Assembly: GCA_024279425.1 (NCBI GenBank)
Contig: JAJRRO010000106.1
Location: 25,647 to 89,646, forward strand
From: Bacteroidota bacterium
GTDB taxonomy: Bacteria; Bacteroidota; Bacteroidia; Flavobacteriales; Flavobacteriaceae
Direction of reading: 5' to 3'
Length of the DNA: 64,000 bases
In this document: positions 8,536 to 18,448 of the stretch, one piece after another
Numbering within the stretch: the first letter of the stretch is position 1
Layout: each line of letters begins with the position of its first letter
Notes under the pieces: model-generated
Seen by the model: the letters and a program-made list of their open reading frames with translations, nothing else
Databases searched by the model: none
What the model was told of the DNA's origin: nothing
Position numbers and translations under genes: made by a program

Positions 8536-9837
8536 ATGCGAACAAAGTCACTCAAAAAAAATAAAATCAACGTGGTAACCTTGGGTTGCTCCAAAAATGT
8601 GTATGATTCTGAGGTGCTCATGGGGCAGCTGCGTGCCAATGACAAGGATGTCGTACATGAAGAGGAAGGCAATGTTGTGGTAATCAATACCTGTGGATTT
8701 ATCGCCAATGCCAAGGAAGAAAGTATAAATACTATTTTGGGTTACGTCGAAAAAAAGGAAGCTGGTCAGGTAGACAAGGTTTTTGTTACCGGTTGTTTGA
8801 GTGAACGTTACAAACCAGATTTACAAAAGGAAATCCCAAATGTGGATGAATATTTTGGGACCAGTGAACTCCCCAATTTATTAAAGGCACTTGGTGCGGA
8901 TTATAAACATGAGCTAATCGGGGAGCGATTGACCACTACGCCAAAGAACTATGCTTATCTTAAGATTGCAGAAGGCTGTGATAGACCATGCTCTTTCTGC
9001 GCTATTCCGTTGATGCGCGGTAAGCACAAGAGTAAACCCATCGAGGAGTTGGTGACCGAAGCAGAAAAATTGGCGGCCAAAGGGGTAAAGGAACTCATAC
9101 TTATAGCCCAAGACCTTACCTATTATGGCTTGGACTTATATAAAAGGAGGAACTTGGCCGAATTACTTCAGGAACTTGTAAAAATTGAGGGTATTGATTG
9201 GATTCGTCTACATTACGCCTTTCCGACGGGTTTTCCTTTGGATGTGTTGGCCGTAATGAGGAACGAACCTAAAATTTGTAACTATCTTGATATTCCCTTG
9301 CAACACATTTCAGATGATATATTGAAAAGTATGCGCCGCGGCACAACCCAGGAGAAAACCACAAAGCTTATTGAGGAATTTAGAATTGCTGTGCCCAACA
9401 TGGCCATTCGTACTACCCTAATCGTTGGTTATCCTGGAGAAACAGAGGAGAATTTTCAAATCCTGAAAAGATGGGTGAAAGATATGCGTTTTGAACGCTT
9501 GGGATGCTTCACCTATAGCCATGAGGAAAACACCTATGCCTATAATCTAGTAAACGACGTTCCTGAAGATATCAAACAAGAACGCGCCAACGAAATCATG
9601 GAACTTCAATCTCAAATTTCATGGGAGCTGAATCAAGAAAAAATCGATAAGACATTTAGATGTATTATAGATCGAAAAGAAGGTAATTATTTTGTGGGTC
9701 GAACAGAATTTGATTCGCCTGATGTGGACAATGAGGTGCTTATCGATGCAACAAAATTCTATCTAAAACAAGGAGAATTCGTCAATATTAAAATTGTTGA
9801 AGCTGCAGATTTTGATCTGTATGGGGAACCCGCATAA
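8536..9837 (+). CDS. rimO: Ribosomal protein S12 methylthiotransferase RimO
   Basis: Radical SAM methylthiotransferase of about 433 residues that modifies Asp-88 of ribosomal protein uS12. The ATG at 8536 (MRTKSLKKNKINVV) is preferred over the upstream TTG because a promoter lies between them. N-terminal UPF0004 domain with its three cluster Cys (TLGCSKN, NTCGF, VTGCLSERY), the radical SAM motif CDRPCSFC near residue 140, and a C-terminal TRAM domain (about 370-433). The motif set, with a GCSKN start and without the tRNA-specific extras of MiaB, supports RimO rather than MiaB. Confidence 0.95.
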   Translation: MRTKSLKKNKINVVTLGCSKNVYDSEVLMGQLRANDKDVVHEEEGNVVVINTCGFIANAKEESINTILGYVEKKEAGQVDKVFVTGCLSERYKPDLQKEIPNVDEYFGTSELPNLLKALGADYKHELIGERLTTTPKNYAYLKIAEGCDRPCSFCAIPLMRGKHKSKPIEELVTEAEKLAAKGVKELILIAQDLTYYGLDLYKRRNLAELLQELVKIEGIDWIRLHYAFPTGFPLDVLAVMRNEPKICNYLDIPLQHISDDILKSMRRGTTQEKTTKLIEEFRIAVPNMAIRTTLIVGYPGETEENFQILKRWVKDMRFERLGCFTYSHEENTYAYNLVNDVPEDIKQERANEIMELQSQISWELNQEKIDKTFRCIIDRKEGNYFVGRTEFDSPDVDNEVLIDATKFYLKQGEFVNIKIVEAADFDLYGEPA

Positions 9838-10018
9838 TTGACTTCAGGGTTTCTAATTGTTGCCTATCACTTGCAAATTCACTTATTTTTAGCTGATAGC
9901 CGATTAAATTATTATTTTTAGGGTGGTTCCCAGCGGTATATAGGAAGGACTTACTTTGTTCTTGCTGTATTGGCATTAAAATATTAGTTTTCATCAACCA
10001 TCCTTTGAATTCAATACT

Positions 10019-11029
10019 ATGAAAAACAGTATCCTATTTTTGATTGTTCCCCTTATACTATGCACGGCCTGTTCAGAAAAGGAAAAAAAGTCTGTAGAAT
10101 CTGATTTTTCCATCGAAATTCTCGATGATGAGGCTCTTGGGTTGCTTGGTGGACATGGCGACATCCAGGAAATTGGCAGCGGATTTAAATGGACAGAGGG
10201 ACCTTTGTGGATTGAAGATGGAAAATATCTCTTGTTTTCGGACATTCCGAACAATAAAATCTTTAAGATCGATGCCAATGGTGAAACTTCAGAATATTTA
10301 AATCCTGCTGGTTATACGGGCAGCGTTCCTAGAGGTGGGGAATTAGGGTCAAATGGACTACTCTTGAATCAAAAAGGGGAATTGGTGCTTCTTCAGCATG
10401 GCGACCGTAGGATTGCAAAAATGACGGCCGCAATCGATGACCCCAAGCCGGTTTATGAAAGTATAGTTGACAATTATGAAGGTAAGAAATTCAATAGCCC
10501 CAATGATGCCGTATATGACAGTGATGGCAATTTGTATTTTACGGACCCACCTTACGGACTTCCAGAGCGGATGGACGACCCGACAAAGGAGTTGGATTTT
10601 CAGGGTGTATATTGTTTAAAGACCTCGGGCGAACTTGTTTTGGTAGATACACTTACCCGTCCAAATGGCATAGCTTTTTCCCCTGATGGCAACAGATTAT
10701 TTGTTGCCGTCTCAGACCCCGAGCATGCGGTTTGGTATGCCTACGATGTTATTGGTCCTGGAGAGGTCAAGAATAAAACCTTATTTTATGATGCCACATC
10801 TTTAATAGGGCAAAAAGGCCAGCAAGGATTACCCGATGGAATGAAAATGCATAGTAAGGGGTATCTTTTTGCAACAGGTCCAGGAGGGGCTTGGGTATTC
10901 AATAGTAGTGGTAAGCCCATTGCACGGATACATACTGGTCAAGCAACGTCCAATTGCGCCTTTAATGCTGATGAAAGTATCCTTTTTTTAACGGCTGATG
11001 ACTATGTACTCCAGGTTCGGTTGAATTGA
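10019..11029 (+). CDS. SMP-30/gluconolactonase family lipoprotein
   Basis: Exported six-bladed propeller of the SMP-30/gluconolactonase/LRE family, 336 residues. Signal peptide with lipobox LCTAC at about residue 15-19, so probably an outer-membrane or periplasmic lipoprotein. Family markers are EGPLWIEDGKYLLFSD, SNGLLLNQKGEL, NSPNDAVYDSDGNLYFTDPPYG (Ca-binding Asn/Asp) and RPNGIAFSPDG. Likely hydrolyses a sugar lactone or a related ester. It is convergent with the CxxCH-heme gene next door and near a sugar isomerase, which fits a periplasmic sugar-oxidation set. Confidence 0.88.
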   Translation: MKNSILFLIVPLILCTACSEKEKKSVESDFSIEILDDEALGLLGGHGDIQEIGSGFKWTEGPLWIEDGKYLLFSDIPNNKIFKIDANGETSEYLNPAGYTGSVPRGGELGSNGLLLNQKGELVLLQHGDRRIAKMTAAIDDPKPVYESIVDNYEGKKFNSPNDAVYDSDGNLYFTDPPYGLPERMDDPTKELDFQGVYCLKTSGELVLVDTLTRPNGIAFSPDGNRLFVAVSDPEHAVWYAYDVIGPGEVKNKTLFYDATSLIGQKGQQGLPDGMKMHSKGYLFATGPGGAWVFNSSGKPIARIHTGQATSNCAFNADESILFLTADDYVLQVRLN

Positions 11030-11055
11030 TCCAGTAGTCGAAATTTAAAATTGAA

Positions 11056-14025
11056 TTATTTGGATTGTTGTAGGAAGGCCAATAAATCTGCCATTTCTTG
11101 ATGGTTCATGTTCAGTTCCAATCCCTCGAACATCATTGAAGTGCCGAGTGATAAAAAATCGGTAATATCGTTTTTATCGAAGGTTCTTTCTTCACCACCC
11201 ACCATACGCAAACCAATTTTGGTATCGGTTTCATTAAAGATCAAACCAGTAAAAATAGAGCCGTCCTTTGCGCGTATCTGATAGTTTAAATATCCGGTAT
11301 CCACTGCAGCATTGGGGTCAAGAATATCATGCAGCAAAGACTCTTTGCTTTTTCTGTTAATTTCAGTAAGGTTGGGTCCAACATGTATTCCTAGATTACC
11401 ATGCCTATGGCATTGGGCGCAAACTGTTTGGAATACTTCTTCCCCTTTTACCGGGCTTCCCTCTAGGCTCAAAGCAGGACGCATATTTTCTATGGCGTCT
11501 TTCCTTGTGACTACGCCAGCGTCTGAGAATAAAACCTCTGCCCGTTGTCTTGTTTCTTTGTTTTTAGAAAAGAGTAAAACCCTACGTCGTTCCAAATCCA
11601 AATTGAATTCACTTAGGTTTACTCGGCCATTTTCCATAGCAGTTAATAATAAATCGTGATTATAGGATTTATAAAGAAGGATGTTGGCCGCATGCATTCT
11701 GGTTTGGGGACCAAAACCTGACCAAAGTTCAAGAAGTTTGGTGCCAATGGTCCGGTCATTGGAAGACCTTAATTGCTTTATGGCCTCTATTTGCAGGCCC
11801 AATGGTTGTCTATTGTCCAATAGTGAATATAGAAGTACTTTTCTATTACCAAAATCGTCAAGACCAATAAGTTGTAATTGGTCCAATCGTTCTTCAGTGG
11901 AAAGTGATGTGTCAAAAACCGATTTCATCGCTTTCTTAATTAGACCACCCATTTTGGATGAGGGTGGAAGTGCCATCGCATATCGCAAGACTGCTGTAGC
12001 TTTGATTAAAGTGGGAGAATTATCTTCTTCGATGCCTTCCAAGGATATTGCAAATAAATCCTTGGCCTTGTTATCCAATCCTGAATACGAACTATTTTGC
12101 CAGCCTCTTGCCAAAGCCTCAATGATTTTGGTCTTTGGGCCAATGGCCATTTTATTTTTCTTCAAAGCTCCCAGAAATTGATGTGTTTGCCCAAGGGTAC
12201 CCTTTTCCCCAATTAATTCGGTAAAGAGCTCAAGAATTTGGAAATGATTTTGGGTTAGGTTTTGGGAGTTTTGAGCCAGTATATATTTGGTAGATTCAAA
12301 AGCATGACTTTGAAGGGCGCTAGCAATCGATTTGATTATCCAAGAATCACTTTCGGTATCGGATAACATCATCATTAGGGCTTCTCTTATTTCCGCAATA
12401 TGGTTGGCGAGATCTTTGTCGGGCAAGGTTCCCAATGCAAGGGTAGCCCTCATTCTTACACGTGCATCCTTATCTTTGGTAAGTGCAATAAGAGGGTTCA
12501 AAAAACCACTATCCGACACCAGTCTTTTTTCGGCAATTTTGATTGCATTTTCACAAATTTCGGGACTCGTATCTTCAAGACTTGATACTAATATTCTTTT
12601 TTCCAGGGCTTCCAATCCGTCCAATGTCCAAAGACTATGTAACCGGGCCAGAGGATTGGCCGAATTCTCTAATTGCTGTGCTAGCAAAGGAATAGCCTCC
12701 TGCTTGTTCTGGGTAACCAAAAGCCGTTGGGCCGTTGTTCTTGCCCACTGGTTGTCGCTGCCTAACAAAAGAACCAATTTTTTCAAATCGCCGGGCAAAG
12801 GTTGATTTTTACTGCTTTTGTGTCCCTTAGGCGTTATGCGATAGATTCTTCCTTTTTCCTTCCCCGCATTAAGGTCCATTTTTTTCTCCAATTCATCCGG
12901 GATCCATTCAGGATGTTCAATGACCTCCCGATGTATGTCCACTACATATAAAGAACCATCAGGGCCCGTAGCCATATTTACGGGTCTAAATGAGCGATCC
13001 GAGGAAGCAAGGAACTCGGCCTTATCCCTCTCTCTTTTTGCAGAGAAAGAGCTGCCATTTTTTGATAGAATATCTAGGTGAACTAGGTTTAAGACACAAT
13101 CAGCGACCAAAATACTATTGTCAAATGTGTCCGGGAAGGCCCCACCACCATAGTACGTAATTCCACATGCCCCAGAAAAATAACCCGATTGCTCGGGATG
13201 GTTTACTCTTGTATCCTGTTCCCCAATGGGATAAATTCTAGAAAGGCCATTTTCGTCGTGATTGGAAATATTTGTCAATGCATGGGAAGGGGATACTGGA
13301 ATATCTTCAATATAGTGGTCTTCGAACACCAAATGGGAGATGTGCTCCAGATTATGCGTTTCATACAAATGACCCCATTTATCAAAGGTGATTTTAAACC
13401 CACCTGACGATTCCCCAATACGTTGTAATTTTTGTTTCTCAAGATCAAATCTAAAATCACCCCCCCTAAGGTCAAGCACCTTTCCAGGGTCAGTTTCAAA
13501 ATATGGCTTTCCTGAATTTCCACCGTTGGCAGCGTAGATCCAATTGTCGAGTCCGTAGGTGAGCCCATTAAAATTATGTTGTAGATTACCTGTGCTTAAT
13601 CCGCCCATGATGATTTTACGTTCGTCTTCCAAACCGTCACCGTTGCTGTCGTTTATCCAGAGGAGGTTCGGGGGCGAGGCCACCAAAAACCCTCCCTTAT
13701 AGGGCAAAAAGGATGAGGCGATTCCCAAGCTATCGGAATAAACCAATCTTTGGTCATACAGACCATCATCGTTGGTATCCTTAAGTTGGACCAGACGACT
13801 ATCTGCATCCCTTAGGGGATACCCCGGCATTTCCAATACAAACGTTCGACCATGTTCATCAAATTTCATTTCTACGGGATCAAATACGATGGGTTCTGAA
13901 GCAACAAGCTCCAAATCGAAATCCGGATGTATTTGAAAACCTTCGGGAGGGTTGATGGAATTGGTTTGACAATTTAGAAGGAACAACGCTGTGAATACGA
14001 ATAAGATTGAATTTGGACGGGTCAT
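11056..14025 (-). CDS. PVC-type CxxCH-heme dehydrogenase-like lipoprotein with HEAT repeats
   Basis: Large exported protein of about 989 residues. Start set at the ATG at 14025 (MTRPNSILFVFTALFLLNC) because it gives a lipoprotein signal; the frame is open for 39 more codons upstream. Domain order: N-terminal membrane-bound-dehydrogenase propeller (PEGFQIHPDFDLELVASEP, many DxNxDG calcium-type loops such as DTNDDGLYD and DSNGDGLED), helical HEAT repeats in the middle, and a C-terminal c-type cytochrome domain with CAQCHRHG (heme) and a later Met. Families of this layout are linked to periplasmic sugar or polysaccharide breakdown. Divergent from the Tat-exported isomerase at 14211. Confidence 0.88.
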   Translation of the reverse strand: MTRPNSILFVFTALFLLNCQTNSINPPEGFQIHPDFDLELVASEPIVFDPVEMKFDEHGRTFVLEMPGYPLRDADSRLVQLKDTNDDGLYDQRLVYSDSLGIASSFLPYKGGFLVASPPNLLWINDSNGDGLEDERKIIMGGLSTGNLQHNFNGLTYGLDNWIYAANGGNSGKPYFETDPGKVLDLRGGDFRFDLEKQKLQRIGESSGGFKITFDKWGHLYETHNLEHISHLVFEDHYIEDIPVSPSHALTNISNHDENGLSRIYPIGEQDTRVNHPEQSGYFSGACGITYYGGGAFPDTFDNSILVADCVLNLVHLDILSKNGSSFSAKRERDKAEFLASSDRSFRPVNMATGPDGSLYVVDIHREVIEHPEWIPDELEKKMDLNAGKEKGRIYRITPKGHKSSKNQPLPGDLKKLVLLLGSDNQWARTTAQRLLVTQNKQEAIPLLAQQLENSANPLARLHSLWTLDGLEALEKRILVSSLEDTSPEICENAIKIAEKRLVSDSGFLNPLIALTKDKDARVRMRATLALGTLPDKDLANHIAEIREALMMMLSDTESDSWIIKSIASALQSHAFESTKYILAQNSQNLTQNHFQILELFTELIGEKGTLGQTHQFLGALKKNKMAIGPKTKIIEALARGWQNSSYSGLDNKAKDLFAISLEGIEEDNSPTLIKATAVLRYAMALPPSSKMGGLIKKAMKSVFDTSLSTEERLDQLQLIGLDDFGNRKVLLYSLLDNRQPLGLQIEAIKQLRSSNDRTIGTKLLELWSGFGPQTRMHAANILLYKSYNHDLLLTAMENGRVNLSEFNLDLERRRVLLFSKNKETRQRAEVLFSDAGVVTRKDAIENMRPALSLEGSPVKGEEVFQTVCAQCHRHGNLGIHVGPNLTEINRKSKESLLHDILDPNAAVDTGYLNYQIRAKDGSIFTGLIFNETDTKIGLRMVGGEERTFDKNDITDFLSLGTSMMFEGLELNMNHQEMADLLAFLQQSK

Positions 14026-14210
14026 TTTGGTTGGATGGTATTTTATAGTAAGTGAACCTTTACAAGGTAACAAATTTGTTTTGGGTTGTACAAATCCCAT
14101 CACTTTACCAAAGGGGCATATATTAAATTTTTGGAGCCCCATTCTTTTTTAATTACATTTAGTGGAACCTATTTGGCACCCTGCCAAATTGTTTTGTAAA
14201 CCCGAAAATA

Positions 14211-15263
14211 ATGAAATCAGAAAAGAAAGAGATACAGTCCAGACGTCAATTTATTGGAAATACATCAGTACTTGCCGCAGGGATGGTACTCGGTGGCTCC
14301 TCTCTTTTTGGGGCTCCCTCCATTATCAAATCATATAATAAACCAAATTCGAAGATCAATGGGGTGCAAATAGGGTGTATCACCTATTCTTTTAGGAGCA
14401 TGCAAGATCAAAGTGCTGAAGCCACTTTAAAATATGTCCTGGATTCAGAAATTAATGCTATTGAGCTAATGGGAGACCCTGCCGAGATGTTTGCGGGAAA
14501 GCCTGCCAATCCCGTGGATCGTCGTGCCTATTATGGTATTATGAGAAAAAAAAGAGGCGGCACGGAATTATCCGAAGATGAAGAAAAGGAGTTGGCCGAT
14601 ATGAAGGCCCAAAATGATGCTTATAATGTGGATCTTGTAAAATGGAGAACCGGTGCATCTATGGATAAGTTTGCCAAGCTCAAAAAAATGTACAAATCCG
14701 CTGGAGTTGATATATACGGATTTAAACCAAGTGCATTTGGAACAAGGAACACCGATGCTGAGATAGATTATGGTCTAAGGGCAGCAAAAGCTCTCGGTGC
14801 CAGTCACGTTACCTTGGAACTTCCGGGGGATCATGCCCACACCCTTAAGCTGGGTACTATGGCCGCTAAGCATGGCATGCATGTAGCCTATCACGGGCAT
14901 GAGCAGCAAACCCCGACTTGGTGGGATACAGCACTGGGACAATCAAAACACAATATGATGAATTTGGATTTGGGCCATTATATTGCAGCAGGTAATACGG
15001 ATGCCCAAGAACTCATATCTTCCAAACACAGACGTATCTCAAGTATGCATTTGAAGGATAGGCAGAATCCCGCAAATGGAAAAAAGAACCAGCCTTTTGG
15101 CCAGGGGGATACGCCTATTGTTGATGTACTTCAATTGATGCGCGATGAAAGCTTCAAATTTCCGGCTTCAATAGAGCTCGAATATGATATACCCGAAGGT
15201 TCCAATGCGGTTCAGGAAGTGGCCAAATGTTTGGAATATTGTAGAAAAACATTGTCATCCTAA
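14211..15263 (+). CDS. Tat-exported sugar phosphate isomerase/epimerase-like TIM barrel
   Basis: Xylose-isomerase-like TIM-barrel protein, 350 residues, with a twin-arginine signal (QSRRQFIGNTSVLAAGMVLGG). Metal-ligand type residues can be seen in HVTLELPGDH, HVAYHGHEQQ, NMMNLDLGHYIAAG and, near the end, SIELEYDIPEG. Such exported homologues often act with GFO/IDH/MocA oxidoreductases or lyases on 3-keto-sugars; the substrate is unknown here. Divergently arranged with the CxxCH-heme gene, so the roughly 185-base gap between them probably holds both promoters. Confidence 0.87.
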   Translation: MKSEKKEIQSRRQFIGNTSVLAAGMVLGGSSLFGAPSIIKSYNKPNSKINGVQIGCITYSFRSMQDQSAEATLKYVLDSEINAIELMGDPAEMFAGKPANPVDRRAYYGIMRKKRGGTELSEDEEKELADMKAQNDAYNVDLVKWRTGASMDKFAKLKKMYKSAGVDIYGFKPSAFGTRNTDAEIDYGLRAAKALGASHVTLELPGDHAHTLKLGTMAAKHGMHVAYHGHEQQTPTWWDTALGQSKHNMMNLDLGHYIAAGNTDAQELISSKHRRISSMHLKDRQNPANGKKNQPFGQGDTPIVDVLQLMRDESFKFPASIELEYDIPEGSNAVQEVAKCLEYCRKTLSS

Positions 15264-15414
15264 GTCGTTTGAAAGCTTTTTGATCAGCAAAAAGATAGCT
15301 GTGTGATAGGTCTGTAGTGTGGTGGAAATTGTCTGTTGTGTCTAGGTGTAAATAACAAGGGAACTTAAATACCCGCTTCCTAGCCTTTTCTGTGTTTTAT
15401 TCAAAGTGTTTGTC

Positions 15415-15732
15415 ATGTCAACCAAGAATCAATGTAAAAACTGCGAAAAACCTTTTAATAAGTCGTTTGACTTTTGCCCTTTTTGTGGTCAAGAAACTGC
15501 GGATAATCTCACTTTTGGGGTATTGTTCAGTAACACCATCAGTAATTATTTTTCGATTGACGCGTGCTTTTTCAAAAGTTTTATTCCCCTTATGTCCAAG
15601 CCTGGGGTATTGGCCAGGCGTTTTGTTGATGGGAAGCGACTTTCTTATTTGCATCCGGCGCAATTTTATCTTTTTATTTCAGTGGTATTCTTTTTTACCC
15701 ATTGTTATTATTCATTTTGTTCTTTAATTTAG
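15415..15732 (+). pseudogene. DUF3667 zinc-ribbon membrane protein, truncated at the island border
   Basis: Begins as a normal DUF3667 protein: double CxxC zinc ribbon (CKNCEKPF, CPFCGQE), conserved helix with RFVDGKRLSYLHPAQ, then the first membrane helix (FYLFISVVFFF). After about 15696 the homology stops and the frame runs 11 codons into the AT-rich island before a TAA. Family members are usually several hundred residues, so most of the membrane part is lost. I could not find the rest of the gene on the far side of the island. Marks the left junction of the accessory region. Confidence 0.75.
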
Positions 15733-16000
15733 AAATTAAAATTACAGCAAAGCTTCCACCAAAACACGAAACAATAGAATTAATAATAAATAAATTATGA
15801 TTGACATTTCCCAATTGCATTATTGATTTAGGGTCAAAACCTAATCTTCCGAATGATTTAATTAAAAAAATACTACCAAATACACCAGCAATGGTATTTC
15901 CTATAATACCAAAGGAATATTTTTTAAAAATGTATCCTGTAATATTAGCTCCAACTATGCCGATTAAAATACTAATAAGAGAAATTAAAGTATCTGTCAT
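15695..16000 (-). CDS. Small hydrophobic membrane protein of unknown function
   Basis: A 101-residue protein with about three membrane segments (ISILIGIVGANITGYIF; a Gly-rich FGIIGNTIAGVFGSIF; a C-terminal FGGSFAVILISKL), reminiscent of the GlsB/YeaQ/YmgE type of small membrane proteins but not clearly a member. Its last residues and stop codon lie on the DUF3667 side of the junction at about 15697, so the native 3' end has probably been replaced. It lies 12 bases downstream of cydB and reads the same way, so it may be part of the cyd operon. Confidence 0.55.
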   Translation of the reverse strand: MTDTLISLISILIGIVGANITGYIFKKYSFGIIGNTIAGVFGSIFLIKSFGRLGFDPKSIMQLGNVNHNLFIINSIVSCFGGSFAVILISKLKNKMNNNNG

Positions 16001-16012
16001 ATCTATTGAATT

Positions 16013-17086
16013 TTAATGGCCGTAATCCATTTTATCTATTTTACCTCCCATTAATCTTTTTTGGATTATCATATACACAAAAAGAAGAATAAAACCAACA
16101 ATTCCCCAATTTAGAGCTACCGATAAACCATATTCTGTTGTAGCGGTATTGTATATGGTTAGCGATTCGTTTATAGTATTTGTAGAAGGTAAAATTACAG
16201 GAAACATTGATGCCAAAGAAGATGTTATTCCTCCAAGGATTAACAAAGTAGAAAAAATAAAAGCGTGAATTTCTTTTTTTAATTTTTTGATAAAAAATAA
16301 GCCTATTAATCCCGTAAAATAAATAATTGGAAATATAATTAAATAGGATTTATCAATAAAATTATCTAGCGAATTTGAGTTTACAACTTGCCAAATACCT
16401 AAAGAAAAAAGTGTTAATATAGCAAGTATAATATTTAGCTTGAAAACTACTTTTTTTAATCGATGGTTAATTGTTGAGTTAGTTTTTAAAACAATCCAAT
16501 TTGCTCCGTGAATAGCTAATGTAACCATTGTAATTAATCCTATAATAATAGTAAACCAATCGATGACACCTGGATGTTCGGTTAGTGGACTAAAACTGCT
16601 ATTCCATAAGGGGAGGAAAAAATAATGGCCTTCATAACTAGAAACCCCATTCTCTACACCTCCCAAGTTTACTCCTCTTACAATATTTCCTAAGGCAATA
16701 CCAAAAAATAGTGCCAATAATAAACTAGAAATACCGAATGCTTTGTCCCACATATCTTTCCACATTTGATAGTTGAACTGACTTCTAAATTCTAGACTAA
16801 TTGCTCTAAAAACAATTAACCATAACACAATGATTAGTGGTAGATAAAAACCACTAAAAACAGATGCATAAAATGTAGGGAAAGCCATAAAAAGCATTCC
16901 TCCGGCTGCTACCAACCAGACTTCATTAGAATCCCAAAATAATCCTGCGGATTTTGCAATTACCTCTTTATCTTTATCTTTTTTAGCTAAAAATAAATGT
17001 ATGATTCCAACACCAAAATCATATCCATCTAAGATGAAAAACATAACTAAAACAACAGATACTATTATAAACCAAAATATTTCCAT
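16013..17086 (-). CDS. cydB: Cytochrome bd quinol oxidase subunit II
   Basis: CydB, 357 residues and about nine membrane helices, partner of CydA in the high-affinity terminal oxidase that reduces oxygen with quinol electrons. The N-terminal FILDGYDFGVGI motif and WDSNEVWLVAAGGMLFMAFP are diagnostic. Three bases separate it from cydA. Codon use is much richer in A and T than in the neighbouring core genes, in line with horizontal gain. Confidence 0.95.
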   Translation of the reverse strand: MEIFWFIIVSVVLVMFFILDGYDFGVGIIHLFLAKKDKDKEVIAKSAGLFWDSNEVWLVAAGGMLFMAFPTFYASVFSGFYLPLIIVLWLIVFRAISLEFRSQFNYQMWKDMWDKAFGISSLLLALFFGIALGNIVRGVNLGGVENGVSSYEGHYFFLPLWNSSFSPLTEHPGVIDWFTIIIGLITMVTLAIHGANWIVLKTNSTINHRLKKVVFKLNIILAILTLFSLGIWQVVNSNSLDNFIDKSYLIIFPIIYFTGLIGLFFIKKLKKEIHAFIFSTLLILGGITSSLASMFPVILPSTNTINESLTIYNTATTEYGLSVALNWGIVGFILLFVYMIIQKRLMGGKIDKMDYGH

Positions 17087-17089
17087 AAT

Positions 17090-18421
17090 TTAATGTGATT
17101 GAGGTCTTGGACCTTGGTGAATAGTTTTACCAACTAATACTAAAAACAACAAACCGAGTAGCATATACAACCCTACAAATCCTAATAGAGTAAATAGAGT
17201 ATTACCTGAAGAAACTGTTGGTGAAACTCCTTCACTTGTTTTTAATAAGCCATAAACTAAATAAGGTTGTCTGCCTAATTCAGCAACATACCAACCTGTT
17301 ATATTTGCAATGTATGGAAATGGAAATAAGAACATTATTGTCCACAGTAAAGGTTTAAAGTTGAATAATTTGTTTTTCCATAAAAAGAATACTGCCAAGA
17401 ACATAACGCCTATAAAGATAGTGCCCAAACCAACCATAATATGATAGGCATAATAGAGTGCTGGAATATTATCTGGTAATTCTTCTTTTTTAAATTGATC
17501 CATTCCTGGAATTTGTTTACCCCATTCTTGGTAAGTTAAAAAACTTAATATGTTTGGTACAGCAATTTTATTGTCTAATTTTTTCTCAACCATATTAGGC
17601 TGTCCAATTAATATAATTTCAGCTCCAGCTTCTTCAGTTTCAAAAATTCCTTCCATTGCTGCAAATGATGCTGGCTGGTATTTCGCGACATTTTTGGCAT
17701 TCCAGTCTCCCGTAGGAAATGCTAAAAGGACACTTGAAACTAAACCGAAAATCACACCAGTTTTTAAAAACAATTTACCATATTCTACATTTTTATTTCT
17801 CAATATATAGAAAGCTCCAACACTTGCCACAACAAACGAAGATGTTACCATTGCTGCAACTTGGTTGTGTAAAAAGGCAGGTAACAACCAAGGATTAGAG
17901 AATAGAGCTGAAAAGTTATCCAACACAAAATTACCATTTTCTAAAATTTCATAACCAACAGGGTGTTGCATCCAAGCATTTGTAGCCAAGATAAACCAAC
18001 CACTTGCCCAAGACCCCAAAAACACTAAAAATCCTGTTAAGAAATGTAGTTTTTGACTCATTAATTTTTCGCCAAAAATAAATAGTGCCAAAAAGGAGGA
18101 TTCTAAAAAGAACGAAAACATACCTTCCATAGCTAAAGTTTGTCCTATAATGCTCCCTGTTAGTTCTGAAAATTTAGCCCAATTCGTACCAAATTGAAAT
18201 TCCATTGGAATTCCTGTAACAACTCCCATAGTAAAGTTAATAGCAAAAATTTTCATAAAAAATTTAGCGGCATCATTATATTTTTCAATATTTTTTCTTA
18301 GATATTTCCATTTAAAATAGACAATCAATAAAGATAAGCCCATTGTTAATTGAGGGAATATGTAGTGAAATGTGATAGTGAATGCAAATTGCAGTCTATC
18401 GTAAAAAATTATATCTTCCAT
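17090..18421 (-). CDS. cydA: Cytochrome bd quinol oxidase subunit I
   Basis: CydA, 443 residues, heme-carrying subunit of the bd oxidase. Visible family landmarks are the N-terminal heme-ligand His in FHYIFPQLTMG (about residue 19), the GTNWAKF and QTLAMEGMFSFFLES segments, the second His in LHNQVAAM, and the GRQP motif in VAELGRQPYLVYG. The quinol-binding Q loop is of the short type. The start lies just downstream of the 358-base repeat with fold-back site A, so the operon promoter must lie inside or next to that repeat. AT-rich, probably acquired. Confidence 0.95.
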   Translation of the reverse strand: MEDIIFYDRLQFAFTITFHYIFPQLTMGLSLLIVYFKWKYLRKNIEKYNDAAKFFMKIFAINFTMGVVTGIPMEFQFGTNWAKFSELTGSIIGQTLAMEGMFSFFLESSFLALFIFGEKLMSQKLHFLTGFLVFLGSWASGWFILATNAWMQHPVGYEILENGNFVLDNFSALFSNPWLLPAFLHNQVAAMVTSSFVVASVGAFYILRNKNVEYGKLFLKTGVIFGLVSSVLLAFPTGDWNAKNVAKYQPASFAAMEGIFETEEAGAEIILIGQPNMVEKKLDNKIAVPNILSFLTYQEWGKQIPGMDQFKKEELPDNIPALYYAYHIMVGLGTIFIGVMFLAVFFLWKNKLFNFKPLLWTIMFLFPFPYIANITGWYVAELGRQPYLVYGLLKTSEGVSPTVSSGNTLFTLLGFVGLYMLLGLLFLVLVGKTIHQGPRPQSH

Positions 18422-18448
18422 TCTCTCTGTTTTTTTTAATGCGCGCTG

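Noticed and set aside
15270..15300. AGCTTTTTGATCAGCAAAAAG as terminator of the Tat isomerase gene
   Set aside because: The stem is A/T only in its upper part and no T tract follows; too weak to call.
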